A DNA stretch of 64,000 nucleotides from an uncultured Eubacteriales bacterium (GTDB taxonomy: Bacteria > Bacillota > Clostridia > Christensenellales > Aristaeellaceae): the NCBI GenBank assembly GCA_902795275.1, contig CADBKQ010000015.1, positions 59,973-123,972 of the forward strand, in the 5' to 3' direction. Positions 41,195 through 49,975 of this stretch are shown here, piece by piece. A model generated the notes under the pieces. That model had not been told where the DNA came from, did no database searches, and saw only the letters and a list, made by a program, of their open reading frames with translations. Position 1 is the first letter of the stretch, and each line of letters opens with the position of its first letter. Made by a program: the position numbers and the translations under genes.

Positions 41195-44152
41195 TTACTT
41201 CGCCATGGCCTGGGTCAGCTCCCAGCCCCAGTTGATTTCCTTCTGGTGGCTGACGGCGTAGGGGCCGGTCTGCTCCGCCTCGCTCATGACGCGCGGGAAG
41301 TGGAGGCAGATATGCCCTTCCAGGTTGTTGCCCGGGGTGTGGTCCACCTCATGGCCATGGCTGTGGATGGAGCCGATGTACACCTGCCCGTCGGGGAAGC
41401 AGACCCACACGTATTTCGGCGTCCATTCGTTCACGCCGACCACCTGGTTGAGCACGGCGGTGTCGGCGGCGGTGGGCGTTTCGCTGTCGGCGTGCTTGCC
41501 GAAGGAGAACATGTGCAGGTTGAAATGCAGGCCGGAATCGGGATCGTAGATCACCACGTCGGGCATGCTCTTGGCGATGGCCCGGATGGTGGAGTACCAG
41601 TTGGCGTACTGCACCTTGGAGGCCGAGGGCGGCGTGAAGCTGGCGGAAGAAGAATTGCTGCTCGTGGCGGGCTGCTGCGTGCTGGCGCTCTGGATGAGCA
41701 GGGTGCCGCTGCTGGAAATGGCGTTGGCGGAGTTGAGGCGGTTCAGGGTCATCACGCCCGCCACGCCGTCGGCGGTCAGGCCGTTCTTCTTCTGGAACGC
41801 GACCACGGCGTTATAGGTGGCCGGGCCGTAGACGCCGTCCGCGGTTTTCAGGTAGCCCAGTTCCACCAGCCGCGCCTGCATGGCCCGCACCTGGGCGCCG
41901 GAATCGCCGGTTTTCAGCGGCTGGATGGTGGCGGTGCCGTCAGAGGCGGGCGCTGTGGTGGGCTTGGCCGTGGCTTTCGCGGCGACGGCGCTGCCGTAGA
42001 GCAGCTTCAGCGTGTTTTCCCCGGCTACGCCGTCCACGTGCAGGCCGTTGCGCCGCTGGAATTCTTTGACCGCCGCGGCGGTGGAGCTGCCAAAATCGCC
42101 GTCGATCTCGCCGGTGTAGTAGCCCAGCTCTTTCAGCTTGGTTTGCAGCGCTTTCACCAGGTCGCCCTTGCTGCCCGTTTTCAGGGTTTGCAGGGAGGGC
42201 GCGCCGGAAGAAATCACGATGGGCGTGGGCGAGCCCACCACGGGAATGGGCGTTTCGGTGGGCGCGGGCGTGGCGATGGACACGGCGAAATCAGAATACA
42301 GGGCCTGCTGGGTGGTCACGCCGGCCACGCCGTCCTGGGTCAGGCCGCTCCTGCGCTGGAAGTCCTTGACGGCGGCGACGACCGCGTCGCTGTATACGCC
42401 GTCCAAAGCGCCGGTATAGAAGCCCAATTCCTTCAATCGGGTTTGCAGCCGGGTCACTTCGGTGCCTTTGGTGCCCTTGCGCATCACGAGCACATTGTCG
42501 GCGGTCATCTCGGTGACGGCGGGAACGGGCGAAGCGGCGGGCGCGTTGCTGAGGTTGTCGGTGAGCAGGTAAAGCAGGCGCAGGGTTTTTTCACCCGCCT
42601 TGCCGTCCTGGACCAGCTTGTGGGTTTCCTGGAATTTCTTGACGGCGCTGACCGTCGCGCTGTCATAGACGCCGGTGACCGGAGCGGTGAACATGCCCAG
42701 CGCGTTCAGACGCACCTGCAGATCCACCACCTGCTCGCCCTTCTGGCCGGAATGCAGCTCCTTCACTTCATGGTTGGGCAGGGTGCTGACGGTCACTTTC
42801 TTGCCCTTCCCGTTGACCGGCTTGCCTTCAAAAATCAGCTTCTGCACTTCGGGGGTGGCGATGCCGTCCTGACGGATATTGTTGGCTTTCTGGAACGCCT
42901 TGAGCGCGGATACGGTGGCGGCGTCAAAGGTGCCGGTAGAGGTTTTGCCGTCATAGAAGCCCAGTTCGCGCAGGGCGTCCTGGAGCACGGTCACGTCCTT
43001 GCCCGTGTCGCCGGACTGGAGGTAAGGATAATTTTTCTGTGCGTCGGCGTCCGTTTTCAGGGCTTTGCCGGGGGCGTACTGGGGCGGAACGTAGGCGTAT
43101 TCGCTCACGATGTAGCCCGTCATGTCCTTATACGTGACTTTCAGGAAATCCCCCGTGATGCTCAGCACCGTGATCTCCGAGCCCTTGGGCACGGTGCCCA
43201 GGCGCTGGGAGGTGGTGGAGGCGGACTTGCGGATGTTCACGGAATCGGTGGTATAGGTGGAGAAGGGGAAGGTCGCCGCCGTATTGGCGGGATTCGCCGT
43301 GGGAAGCGGGGTGGGCGTCGGATCGGTTTTGGCTGTTTTGGCGGGCAGCGCTTTGTCGGAATACAGCAGGGCCAGCGTCACCACGTCGGCGGTATTGGAC
43401 TGCCGCAGGTCGTTCTTTTTCTGGAACGCCTTGATGGCGGCGATGGTGGATTTGCCTGCCATGCCGTCGGCAGCGCCGGTGTAATAGCCCAGCTCTTTCA
43501 GCCGGGTTTGCAGCTTCACTACCGCCGGGCCGATGCTGCCGCTGGTGATTTCAGACCCCGGCAGGGTGGAAACGGTTTTGACCTTCGTGGCTTTGCCGCC
43601 GCTGTTCTTGGGCTTGCCTTCATACAGCAGCGCCTGGGTTTCCCCGTCGGCGGTGCCGCTCTGGGTCAGGCCGTTTTTGACCTGGAAGGCTGTCACGGCG
43701 CTGCGGGTGCCGGAGCCGAATTCCCCGTCCGTTTTGCCGCTGTAAAAGCCCAGCTCTTTCAGCGCGCTTTGCAGGGCTTTCACCGCGTCGCCCTTGCTGC
43801 CGGAATACAGCACTTCGTATCCGTAGGCGGCGGAGCCTTCGGGCGCAGGCGTGACGGCGGGCAGGTTCACGCCGCCTTCCACCACCCGGAGGTACTGCTT
43901 GAGGGCATAGCCCTGCTTGCCTTCGTAGGTGACGACGTAGTAATCGCCGTTTTCGCCGGTGATGAGCGCCATGTCCCCGGAGGGAATGGTGAGCAGCACC
44001 GAGGCGGTGCCGTTGGGCTGCTGCCGCAGGTTCAGGTTCGCGGTGGCATAGGCGGACAAAGGATAGCTCTCCGCCATGGCGGGCAGCACGCTCAGGCAGC
44101 AAATCAGGGCCAGCAGCATCGCGGCGGCCCGACGGAAAAATAATCTGCGCAT
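41195..44152 (-). CDS. Large secreted cell-wall protein: two SH3-like domains, seven peptidoglycan-binding repeats, C-terminal His/Cys domain
   Basis: 985 residues. Signal peptide MRRLFFRRAAAMLLALICCLSVLPAMA. An SH3-like domain (about 28-90) is followed by PG_binding_1 repeats of the form KGxxVxxLQxxLKELGFYxGxxDGxFGxxTxxAVxxFQ. I count seven: two before and five after a second SH3-like domain (about 295-360). Pro/Thr linkers separate some of them. The last ~135 residues hold SIHSHGHEVDHTPGNNLEGHICLHFPR, with clustered His and one Cys. This recalls C-terminal GH-C-HF domains seen in Clostridial wall proteins and could be an L,D-transpeptidase-like or metallohydrolase site; activity is unproven. 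Single gene with its own upstream region. Confidence 0.88.
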   Translation of the reverse strand: MRRLFFRRAAAMLLALICCLSVLPAMAESYPLSAYATANLNLRQQPNGTASVLLTIPSGDMALITGENGDYYVVTYEGKQGYALKQYLRVVEGGVNLPAVTPAPEGSAAYGYEVLYSGSKGDAVKALQSALKELGFYSGKTDGEFGSGTRSAVTAFQVKNGLTQSGTADGETQALLYEGKPKNSGGKATKVKTVSTLPGSEITSGSIGPAVVKLQTRLKELGYYTGAADGMAGKSTIAAIKAFQKKNDLRQSNTADVVTLALLYSDKALPAKTAKTDPTPTPLPTANPANTAATFPFSTYTTDSVNIRKSASTTSQRLGTVPKGSEITVLSITGDFLKVTYKDMTGYIVSEYAYVPPQYAPGKALKTDADAQKNYPYLQSGDTGKDVTVLQDALRELGFYDGKTSTGTFDAATVSALKAFQKANNIRQDGIATPEVQKLIFEGKPVNGKGKKVTVSTLPNHEVKELHSGQKGEQVVDLQVRLNALGMFTAPVTGVYDSATVSAVKKFQETHKLVQDGKAGEKTLRLLYLLTDNLSNAPAASPVPAVTEMTADNVLVMRKGTKGTEVTRLQTRLKELGFYTGALDGVYSDAVVAAVKDFQRRSGLTQDGVAGVTTQQALYSDFAVSIATPAPTETPIPVVGSPTPIVISSGAPSLQTLKTGSKGDLVKALQTKLKELGYYTGEIDGDFGSSTAAAVKEFQRRNGLHVDGVAGENTLKLLYGSAVAAKATAKPTTAPASDGTATIQPLKTGDSGAQVRAMQARLVELGYLKTADGVYGPATYNAVVAFQKKNGLTADGVAGVMTLNRLNSANAISSSGTLLIQSASTQQPATSSNSSSASFTPPSASKVQYANWYSTIRAIAKSMPDVVIYDPDSGLHFNLHMFSFGKHADSETPTAADTAVLNQVVGVNEWTPKYVWVCFPDGQVYIGSIHSHGHEVDHTPGNNLEGHICLHFPRVMSEAEQTGPYAVSHQKEINWGWELTQAMAK

Positions 44153-44441
44153 AGTTCATCCTCCACACGTTCGTGTATCTATCTATCCCGGAACGCAGGA
44201 TAAATATTCCCTCGTGAGTACAAGGAATCAAGTCTATTTTATTTCATTTTTGTAACAATGTCAAGGCATTTATTTCATAGTTACGTAATATTTACAAGAA
44301 AATATTACAAACTTTTTTCATTTCCCGGGAAGAAGAAATTCTTCCGATTCATCTATTGACTTTTGCGGGCTTCACATTATATGATGAAAACAGCAAATAT
44401 CAGACAAAACGCGGCGAACTGTTCATTAAAGGAGGAGCTCC
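44153..44441 (+). promoter_or_regulatory. Divergent intergenic region with promoter of the DUF362 gene
   Basis: AT-rich spacer between the divergent wall-protein gene and the ferredoxin gene. On the plus strand, TTGACT (44356-44361) and TATGAT (44380-44385) are 18 bases apart. No gene or further structure was recognised in the remaining ~200 bases. Confidence 0.55.
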
Positions 44442-45569
44442 ATGAGCAAAGCAAAGGTTTATTTTTCGGATTTCCGCACCCGCCTGGGCGTGAGCCAGGG
44501 CGCGAAGCTGCAGCGGCTGATCAAAAAAGCGGGCATCGGGGACATTGATTTTGACGGCAAATTCGTGGCCGTCAAGATGCACTTCGGCGAGCTGGGCAAC
44601 TTTGCCTTCCTGCGGCCCAATTATGTGAAGGCTGTGGCGGACGTGATCAAGGAGCTGGGCGGCAAGCCCTTCCTGACGGACTGCAACACCCTCTATCCCG
44701 GCAGCCGCAAGAACGCGATCGACCACCTGACCAACGCCGAGATCAACGGCTTCAACAGCGTCACCACCGGCTGCCATGTGATCATCGCCGACGGCCTGCG
44801 GGGCACGGACGACATCGAAGTGCCGGTACACAACGGCGAATACTGCAAGACCGCGCTGATTGGCCGGGCTGTCATGGACGCGGACGTGTTCATCTCCCTC
44901 AGCCACTTCAAGGGCCATGAAATGACGGGCTTCGGCGGGGCCATCAAGAACATCGGCATGGGCTGCGGCAGCCGCGCGGGCAAGATGAACCAGCACAACG
45001 ACGGCACCCCCGAAGTGGATCAGGACGCCTGCCGGGGCTGCGGGCGCTGCGCCAGGGAATGCGGCAGCGACGCCATTTCCTACGGCACTGACCGCAAGGC
45101 GTACATCGACCCCGCGATCTGCAAGGGCTGCGGGCGCTGCATCGGGGCCTGCGCCTTCGACGCCATCAGCAACATGAACGACAGCGCCGGGGACATGCTC
45201 TGCCGCAAGATGGCCGAGTACACCCAGGCCGTGTGCTACGGACGGCCCTGCTTCCACATCAGCCTGATCATGGACGTGTCGCCCAACTGCGACTGCCACG
45301 ACGAAAACGACGCGCCCATCCTGCCCAACATCGGCATGCTGGCCTCCTTCGACCCCGTGGCCCTGGATCAGGCCTGCGTGGATCTCTGCCAGCAGGCCAC
45401 GCCCTTCCGCAACAGCCAGCTGGGCGACAACCTGGCCAGGCCCGACTGGCACCATTACAACGACCACTTCAAGGACAGCAACCCCAACGTGCATTGGAAA
45501 GAAACCCTCGCCCACGGGGAAAAAATCGGCTTGGGGACGAGGGAGTACGAGCTGGTCGTGGTGAAGTAA
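44442..45569 (+). CDS. DUF362-family protein with two 4Fe-4S ferredoxin clusters
   Basis: 375 residues. DUF362 domain (about 1-185): VAVKMHFGELGNFAFLRPNYVKAVADVIKELGGKPFLTDCNTLYPGSRKNAIDHL and LSHFKGHEMTGFGGAIKNIGMGCGSRAGK. It then has two adjacent ferredoxin motifs, CRGCGRCARECGSDAI and CKGCGRCIGACAFDAI, and a C-terminal DUF362 remainder (MDVSPNCDCHDENDAPILPNIGMLASFDPVALDQACVDLC). It is a cytoplasmic iron-sulfur protein common in anaerobes; the reaction is unknown. It starts after AAAGGAGG. Confidence 0.93.
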   Translation: MSKAKVYFSDFRTRLGVSQGAKLQRLIKKAGIGDIDFDGKFVAVKMHFGELGNFAFLRPNYVKAVADVIKELGGKPFLTDCNTLYPGSRKNAIDHLTNAEINGFNSVTTGCHVIIADGLRGTDDIEVPVHNGEYCKTALIGRAVMDADVFISLSHFKGHEMTGFGGAIKNIGMGCGSRAGKMNQHNDGTPEVDQDACRGCGRCARECGSDAISYGTDRKAYIDPAICKGCGRCIGACAFDAISNMNDSAGDMLCRKMAEYTQAVCYGRPCFHISLIMDVSPNCDCHDENDAPILPNIGMLASFDPVALDQACVDLCQQATPFRNSQLGDNLARPDWHHYNDHFKDSNPNVHWKETLAHGEKIGLGTREYELVVVK

Positions 45570-45600
45570 GAAACTCCAAAACCCTTGACCGTTCTTTCCC

Positions 45601-45708
45601 AAGGGGCTGTCGCACAAGCCCCGAAGAAAACGGGACTGTCTCATAATGATATGCTCCCTTCCGGGCAGACAGGCAAATCAGAAAAAAGCTTGCTGCCAGG
45701 AAGGGAGC
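45601..45708. repeat. Inverted repeats between DUF362 and ybjN-like genes
   Basis: GGGGCTGTCGCACAAGCCCC (45603-45622) is a short hairpin. GCTCCCTTCC (45653-45662) pairs with GGAAGGGAGC (45699-45708), and the enclosed GGGCAG/CTGCC extends the stem. The phrase GGGACTGTCTCATAATGA between them resembles terminal sequences of some insertion sequences, but no transposase or matching end is present. It may act as a terminator for the converging genes. Confidence 0.45.
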
Positions 45709-45739
45709 GTGTCGGTTTGAGGCGGCCCCGAATTGTTTT

Positions 45740-46159
45740 TTATGCCCAAATCTCATGCATGAATTTGGCGTAGGTATCGTCAATGATCTGCGTGGTGCGG
45801 ATCATCAGCTCCATGGCGATCATGCCGGCGTTTTCGGCTGTCACGATGGCATCCACCTGGATGTTCATCCAGCATTCGTCGTTGATGAAAAACTTGGCCC
45901 AGCGGTAGTCCTTGTTGACCGTGTTCATCACTTCCATGATGGCCAGCTTTTTGTCGATGGGTACCGCGAACAGGCGGGACACGCGCATGGTGAAGGAGCG
46001 CCCGTCCTTATCGAAAAAGAAATGATAATCCACGGTGGTCATCTTGCCGTTCACGCCGCAGCACACATGGTCGCTGCCGTTCTCCAATTCCTGGAGATCC
46101 TTGTATTTCCATTCGTTTTTCTTCAGGGTTTCCAGGAAATCCGTGGTCGTTTGCAGCAT
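45740..46159 (-). CDS. YbjN-domain protein
   Basis: 139 residues: TTDFLETLKKNEWKYKDLQELENGSDHVCCGVNGKMTTVDYHFFFDKDGRSFTMRVSRLFAVPIDKKLAIMEVMNTVNKDYRWAKFFINDECWMNIQVDAIV and so on. The pattern L-x-x-x-N-x-x-[WY]-[RK]-[FY] followed by chaperone-like alpha/beta elements fits the YbjN / type III secretion chaperone-like fold. The function is unknown. It starts six bases after the ADP-ribosylglycohydrolase gene and is presumably co-transcribed. Confidence 0.75.
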   Translation of the reverse strand: MLQTTTDFLETLKKNEWKYKDLQELENGSDHVCCGVNGKMTTVDYHFFFDKDGRSFTMRVSRLFAVPIDKKLAIMEVMNTVNKDYRWAKFFINDECWMNIQVDAIVTAENAGMIAMELMIRTTQIIDDTYAKFMHEIWA

Positions 46160-46164
46160 GGGTT

Positions 46165-46986
46165 TCAGCTCCTTTCCTGTTTCATCGGGGGAGAGGGGTA
46201 CTTGGTTTCAAAGGCGTCCAGCAGGCTTTTCTGGGTGGCGTCCAGAAACCGCATGCCTTTTTGGCGGATGCTGTCCGGCACGCCCCAGTACGCTTCCGCG
46301 ATGCCGCCGGCGATGCACGCGATGGTGTCGCTGTCGCCGCCGATGGAAATGGCGTTGCGGATGGCGTCCTCATAGGATACGGACTCGAAGAACGCTTCCA
46401 GCGCCTGGGGCACGCTGCCCTGGCAGCTCACGTCGAATTTGTAGGCGGGGCGAATCTGGTCGAGGGTAAAATCAATGGAATAGAAATGCGCGGTGATATA
46501 GGCTTTGATTTCGTCCATGCTCGCGCCGGTTTTTGCCAGGAAAATCGCCGCGGCGGTGGCCTGGGCGCCTTTGACGCCCTCGGGGTGATTGTGGGTCACT
46601 TCGGCGGTGATGCGGGCCATGGCAAGGGCGTCCTCCAGCGTTTTGGCGGCGAACCCGCAGGGACTGGCCCGCATGGCGCTGCCGTTGCCAAAGCTGTTGT
46701 AGGGGCCGGGATGGGGCGTGTACTTCCCTTCTTTCAGCCATTGGTAAAACCGCCCGCCGTATCCGGCATGGGGATAGCGGTTGCCCAGCCAGATCATGTT
46801 GGCCACGGTGATCCCGGCGAGCGCCTCCAAATCCTCCGCTTCCAGAATGGACTTTGCCACAGCGAGGGACATGACGGAATCGTCCGTGGGTTCGCAGTCC
46901 GGGGAGAAAAAGGGAAAGTCCTTGGTCTTGATGTTGTCGAATTCATACACGGAGCCGACAATGTCTCCGATGATTGCGCCGATCAT
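46165..46986 (-). CDS. ADP-ribosylglycohydrolase-family protein
   Basis: 273 residues, all-helical ADP-ribosylglycohydrolase fold. Metal-binding motifs: N-terminal IGAIIGDIVGSVYEF, CEPTDDSVMSLAVAKSIL (Thr-Asp-Asp pair) and C-terminal SIGGDSDTIACIAGGIAEAYWG. Members remove ADP-ribose from arginine, as in dinitrogenase reductase control, or act on related substrates. No nif genes or ADP-ribosyltransferase are nearby, so the target is open. It is the first gene of a two-gene minus-strand operon with the YbjN-like gene. Confidence 0.92.
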   Translation of the reverse strand: MIGAIIGDIVGSVYEFDNIKTKDFPFFSPDCEPTDDSVMSLAVAKSILEAEDLEALAGITVANMIWLGNRYPHAGYGGRFYQWLKEGKYTPHPGPYNSFGNGSAMRASPCGFAAKTLEDALAMARITAEVTHNHPEGVKGAQATAAAIFLAKTGASMDEIKAYITAHFYSIDFTLDQIRPAYKFDVSCQGSVPQALEAFFESVSYEDAIRNAISIGGDSDTIACIAGGIAEAYWGVPDSIRQKGMRFLDATQKSLLDAFETKYPSPPMKQERS

Positions 46987-47277
46987 GGGATCAGCCTCCT
47001 TTCCGGGAAATGTGGTTTCGCGCCGCGCTTCTCCCGCCGCGCAAGCGTATCATAGCACGTTGGGAATCAAAATGTGTCTCCCGCCAGGCGACATTTTCTT
47101 TTTCATACCCTCTTAGTATACATACCAAAGCCGGAATTGTCCATAGGGTCTTTTAGCCTGTTGGTTTAAAAACCGAAAAAATATCAGGCGCGGCGGACGC
47201 GACGCTTGCAATCCTGCATGGTTTCATTGTATACTAACGGTGATGATTCCAAATGAAAGCAGAATGGGGAGGAAGCC
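46987..47277. promoter_or_regulatory. Divergent promoter region
   Basis: Minus strand: TGGACA (47138-47143) and TATACT (47115-47120), 17-base spacing, for the glycohydrolase operon. Plus strand: TTGCAA (47206-47211) and TATACT (47230-47235), 18-base spacing, for the gene at 47278. No gene lies within. Confidence 0.65.
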
Positions 47278-48417
47278 GTGAAAAAACGTGTGATTGCCGG
47301 GCTGTTGGCTTTGCTGATGCTGTTAGCCGCGCTGCCGGGAGCCCTGGGCGCGTCGGACACCGCGGTGACGCGGACGACGCTGAAGCTGCGCAAGGAGCCC
47401 AAATCCAACGCCAAGGTGCTGGAGACCTACAAGAAAGGCACCGAGGTGACGGTGCTGGAAATGGACGGCGACTGGTGCAAGGTGCGGGTGGGAAAACGCA
47501 CGGGCTACATGATGGCGGAATACCTGGACATTCCCGACGATCTGGAAATCCCCGACAAACAGGAAGCCGCCGCGGGCGTCACCGCGCCGGGCCGAAGCGA
47601 TTTCCGTCCCGAACCGGGGGAGAGCCTGTGCGACACCGCGTACCTGCTGGACGCGGGCCAGGAACCGGTCATCACCGGGTCTTCCTACCAGAGCGAGAAC
47701 GTGTTCATCGACATTACCGCGGACCGGAAATTCAACAGCGACGTGTATGTGGCGGACATTTACGTCCGTTCCCTGGACAGCTTCCGGCGGGGCCTTGCCA
47801 ACAAATGGAAGAACGGCACGGCGAAAATCGCCAAGATCGCGGAAGCGCATCACGCCATTCTGGCCATGACCAGCGACAGCGCGGAAAACCTGGATATGGG
47901 CTGGGTGATCATGAACGGCGAAACCCTGCGCCATACGAAGAACCGCAAGCGCGACCTGTGCGTGCTGTACACCAACGGCGAGATGGCGGTGATCCCCGCC
48001 GCGGAACTGGTGCACGAGGACATCGCGGCGTTGGCGGAGGCGGGGGAGATCTGGCAGACCTTCCTGTTCGGCCCCTCGCTGCTGGACAAGGACGGCAAGG
48101 CGTTCAAGGAAATCAAATCCTCCATCGGCATCCAGAACCCGCGTTCCGTGATCGGGTACTATGAGCCGGGCCACTACTGCTTCGTGCAGGTGGATGGCCG
48201 CAGAACCCCCAGCCAGGTGGAGCCGGGCAAGAAAAACAAGGGCATGACGATCCTTGAGCTGTCCCAGTATATGGAAAGCCTGGGCTGCAAAGCGGCCTAT
48301 AACCTGGACGGCGGCCAGAGTTCCGTGATGTTCTTCGGCGGCAAAATCCACTCCACGCCCCAGAACGGCAGCCGCCGCCTGGGGGATGTGGTGCTGATCG
48401 CCGAGCCGGGGGACTGA
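47278..48417 (+). CDS. Secreted SH3 / phosphodiester glycosidase-like protein
   Basis: 379 residues, GTG start (GGGGAGGAAGCC upstream). Signal peptide KKRVIAGLLALLMLLAALPGALG. A bacterial SH3 domain follows (VTRTTLKLRKEPKSNAKVLETYKKGTEVTVLEMDGDWCKVRVGKRTGYMMAEYL, about 22-75), then a linker, then the NAGPA-type domain with the hallmark AAYNLDGGQSSVMFFGGKIHSTPQNGSRRLGDVVLIAE at the C-terminus. The SH3 domain should anchor it to peptidoglycan. It is a paralogue in fold of the protein at 30208-31053, which lacks the SH3. The substrate is unknown. Confidence 0.85.
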   Translation: MKKRVIAGLLALLMLLAALPGALGASDTAVTRTTLKLRKEPKSNAKVLETYKKGTEVTVLEMDGDWCKVRVGKRTGYMMAEYLDIPDDLEIPDKQEAAAGVTAPGRSDFRPEPGESLCDTAYLLDAGQEPVITGSSYQSENVFIDITADRKFNSDVYVADIYVRSLDSFRRGLANKWKNGTAKIAKIAEAHHAILAMTSDSAENLDMGWVIMNGETLRHTKNRKRDLCVLYTNGEMAVIPAAELVHEDIAALAEAGEIWQTFLFGPSLLDKDGKAFKEIKSSIGIQNPRSVIGYYEPGHYCFVQVDGRRTPSQVEPGKKNKGMTILELSQYMESLGCKAAYNLDGGQSSVMFFGGKIHSTPQNGSRRLGDVVLIAEPGD

Positions 48418-48507
48418 GCCGCTCATATGGCAGCGGCGCAAATAACGAACAAAAAATAAAAAGAACATCAAAAAGACCGGATTGATTTGGAAAAATAACA
48501 AAGATAT

Positions 48508-48539
48508 CCCTTGCGCACGCAAGGGGTATTTGTTATAAT
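48508..48539 (+). promoter_or_regulatory. Promoter with palindromic candidate operator before the aminotransferase gene
   Basis: TTGCGC (48511-48516) and TATAAT (48534-48539) are spaced 17 bases. The -35 is embedded in the perfect palindrome CCCTTGCGCACGCAAGGG (48508-48525). A repressor or activator site is likely but not identified; chance or a terminator remnant cannot be excluded. Confidence 0.6.
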
Positions 48540-48642
48540 GTACGTGTTTTTCACCCGCCCGTTTCCCGGAACGGCGGGCGGAAGCGAAGCATAGCATGGA
48601 GATTAAAGGAAGATGCTTGGTCTTCCGGAAGGAAGGGTTTTT

Positions 48643-49938
48643 ATGAAGCCTTATACGGACATGACGGTGGAAGAATTAAACGCCGAATACGCCGAGCTGA
48701 AAACGCAGTATAAAAAAATCCAGGCCCTGGGCATGAGCCTGAACATGAGCCGCGGCATCCCCTGCCAGGAGCAGCTGGACCTGTCCATGGAAATGATGGA
48801 CGTGCTGGACTCCTACTCCGACCTGACCTGCGACGACGGCACCGACTGCCGCACCTACGGCCAGCTGACCGGCATCCTGGAAGCCCGGGAGCTGCTGGGC
48901 GACATGATGGAAAACAATCCCAAGGACATTATCATCTACGGCAACTCCTCCCTGAACGTGATGTTTGACACCATCAGCCGCGCCTGGACCCACGGCATCA
49001 TGGGCAACACGCCCTGGTGCCGCCAGGAAGTGGTCAAGTTCCTCTGCCCGGTGCCGGGCTATGACCGGCATTTCGCCATCACGGAATACTTCGGCATCCA
49101 GATGATCCCCGTACCCATGACGCCCACCGGCCCGGACATGGACATGGTGGAACGCCTCGTGCGGGAGGATGCCACCATCAAGGGCATCTGGTGCGTACCC
49201 AAGTATTCCAATCCCCAGGGCATTTCCTACGACGACGAGACCGTGCGCCGCTTCGCCCGGCTGGAGCCCGCGGCCCCGGACTTCCGCATTTTCTGGGACA
49301 ACGCCTACGGCATGCACCACCTCTACGACCACAAGCAGGACTACCTGATCGAAATTCTGGCCGAGTGCAAGCGGGCGGGCAACCCCGACCTGGTGTACAA
49401 ATTCGCGTCCACGTCGAAAATCACCTTCCCCGGCAGCGGCATCGCCGCCCTGGCCACCAGCCCCAACAACATGGTGGACTTCATCGAGGATTTGAAGCGC
49501 CAGACCCTGGGCCACGACAAGGTGAACCAGCTGCGCCACGTGCGCTTCTTCGGGGACATCCACGGCATGGTGGAGCACATGCGCAAGCACGCCGCCATCA
49601 TCCGGCCCAAGTTCGAGGCGGTGGAGGAAATCTTCGAGCGCAATTTGGGCGGCCTGGGCATCGGCGAATGGACGAAGCCCCTGGGCGGCTACTTCATCAT
49701 GTTCGATTCCCTGCCCGGCTGCGCCAAGGACATCGTGGCCCGCGCCAAGAAGGCGGGTGTCACCATGACCCCCGCGGGCGCTACCTGGCCCTACGGCAAG
49801 GACCCCAACGACTCCAACATCCGCATCGCGCCCACCTATCCCTCCCTGGCCGACCTGACCACCGCCATGGAGCTGTTCACCCTCTGCGTGCGCATGTCCA
49901 GCGCGAAAAAGCTGATCGCCGAAAAGCAGGCCCAGTAA
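48643..49938 (+). CDS. PLP-dependent aminotransferase, aspartate aminotransferase Ic type
   Basis: 431 residues from MKPYTDMTVEELNAEYAELKTQYKKIQALGMSLNMSRGIPCQEQLDLS (GGAAGGAAGGG upstream). The opening, YGQLTGILEARELLGDMM, GIWCVPKYSNPQGISYDDETVRRFARL, FWDNAYGMHHLYDH and the PLP lysine in FKFASTSKITFPGSGIAAL (about residue 265) match the PF12897-type aminotransferases, some of which are characterised as aspartate aminotransferases. It should move amino groups between aspartate or alanine and 2-oxo acids; the exact donor is uncertain. The next gene starts 37 bases on. Confidence 0.85.
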   Translation: MKPYTDMTVEELNAEYAELKTQYKKIQALGMSLNMSRGIPCQEQLDLSMEMMDVLDSYSDLTCDDGTDCRTYGQLTGILEARELLGDMMENNPKDIIIYGNSSLNVMFDTISRAWTHGIMGNTPWCRQEVVKFLCPVPGYDRHFAITEYFGIQMIPVPMTPTGPDMDMVERLVREDATIKGIWCVPKYSNPQGISYDDETVRRFARLEPAAPDFRIFWDNAYGMHHLYDHKQDYLIEILAECKRAGNPDLVYKFASTSKITFPGSGIAALATSPNNMVDFIEDLKRQTLGHDKVNQLRHVRFFGDIHGMVEHMRKHAAIIRPKFEAVEEIFERNLGGLGIGEWTKPLGGYFIMFDSLPGCAKDIVARAKKAGVTMTPAGATWPYGKDPNDSNIRIAPTYPSLADLTTAMELFTLCVRMSSAKKLIAEKQAQ

Positions 49939-49975
49939 TCCCGGCTCGCCCCGGGGCCAAGGAGAAATCAGGCAT

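Noticed and set aside
45601..45720. Insertion-sequence remnant
   Set aside because: Only a short phrase resembles an IS end. There is no transposase fragment, no second matching end and no target duplication. Kept only as inverted repeats.
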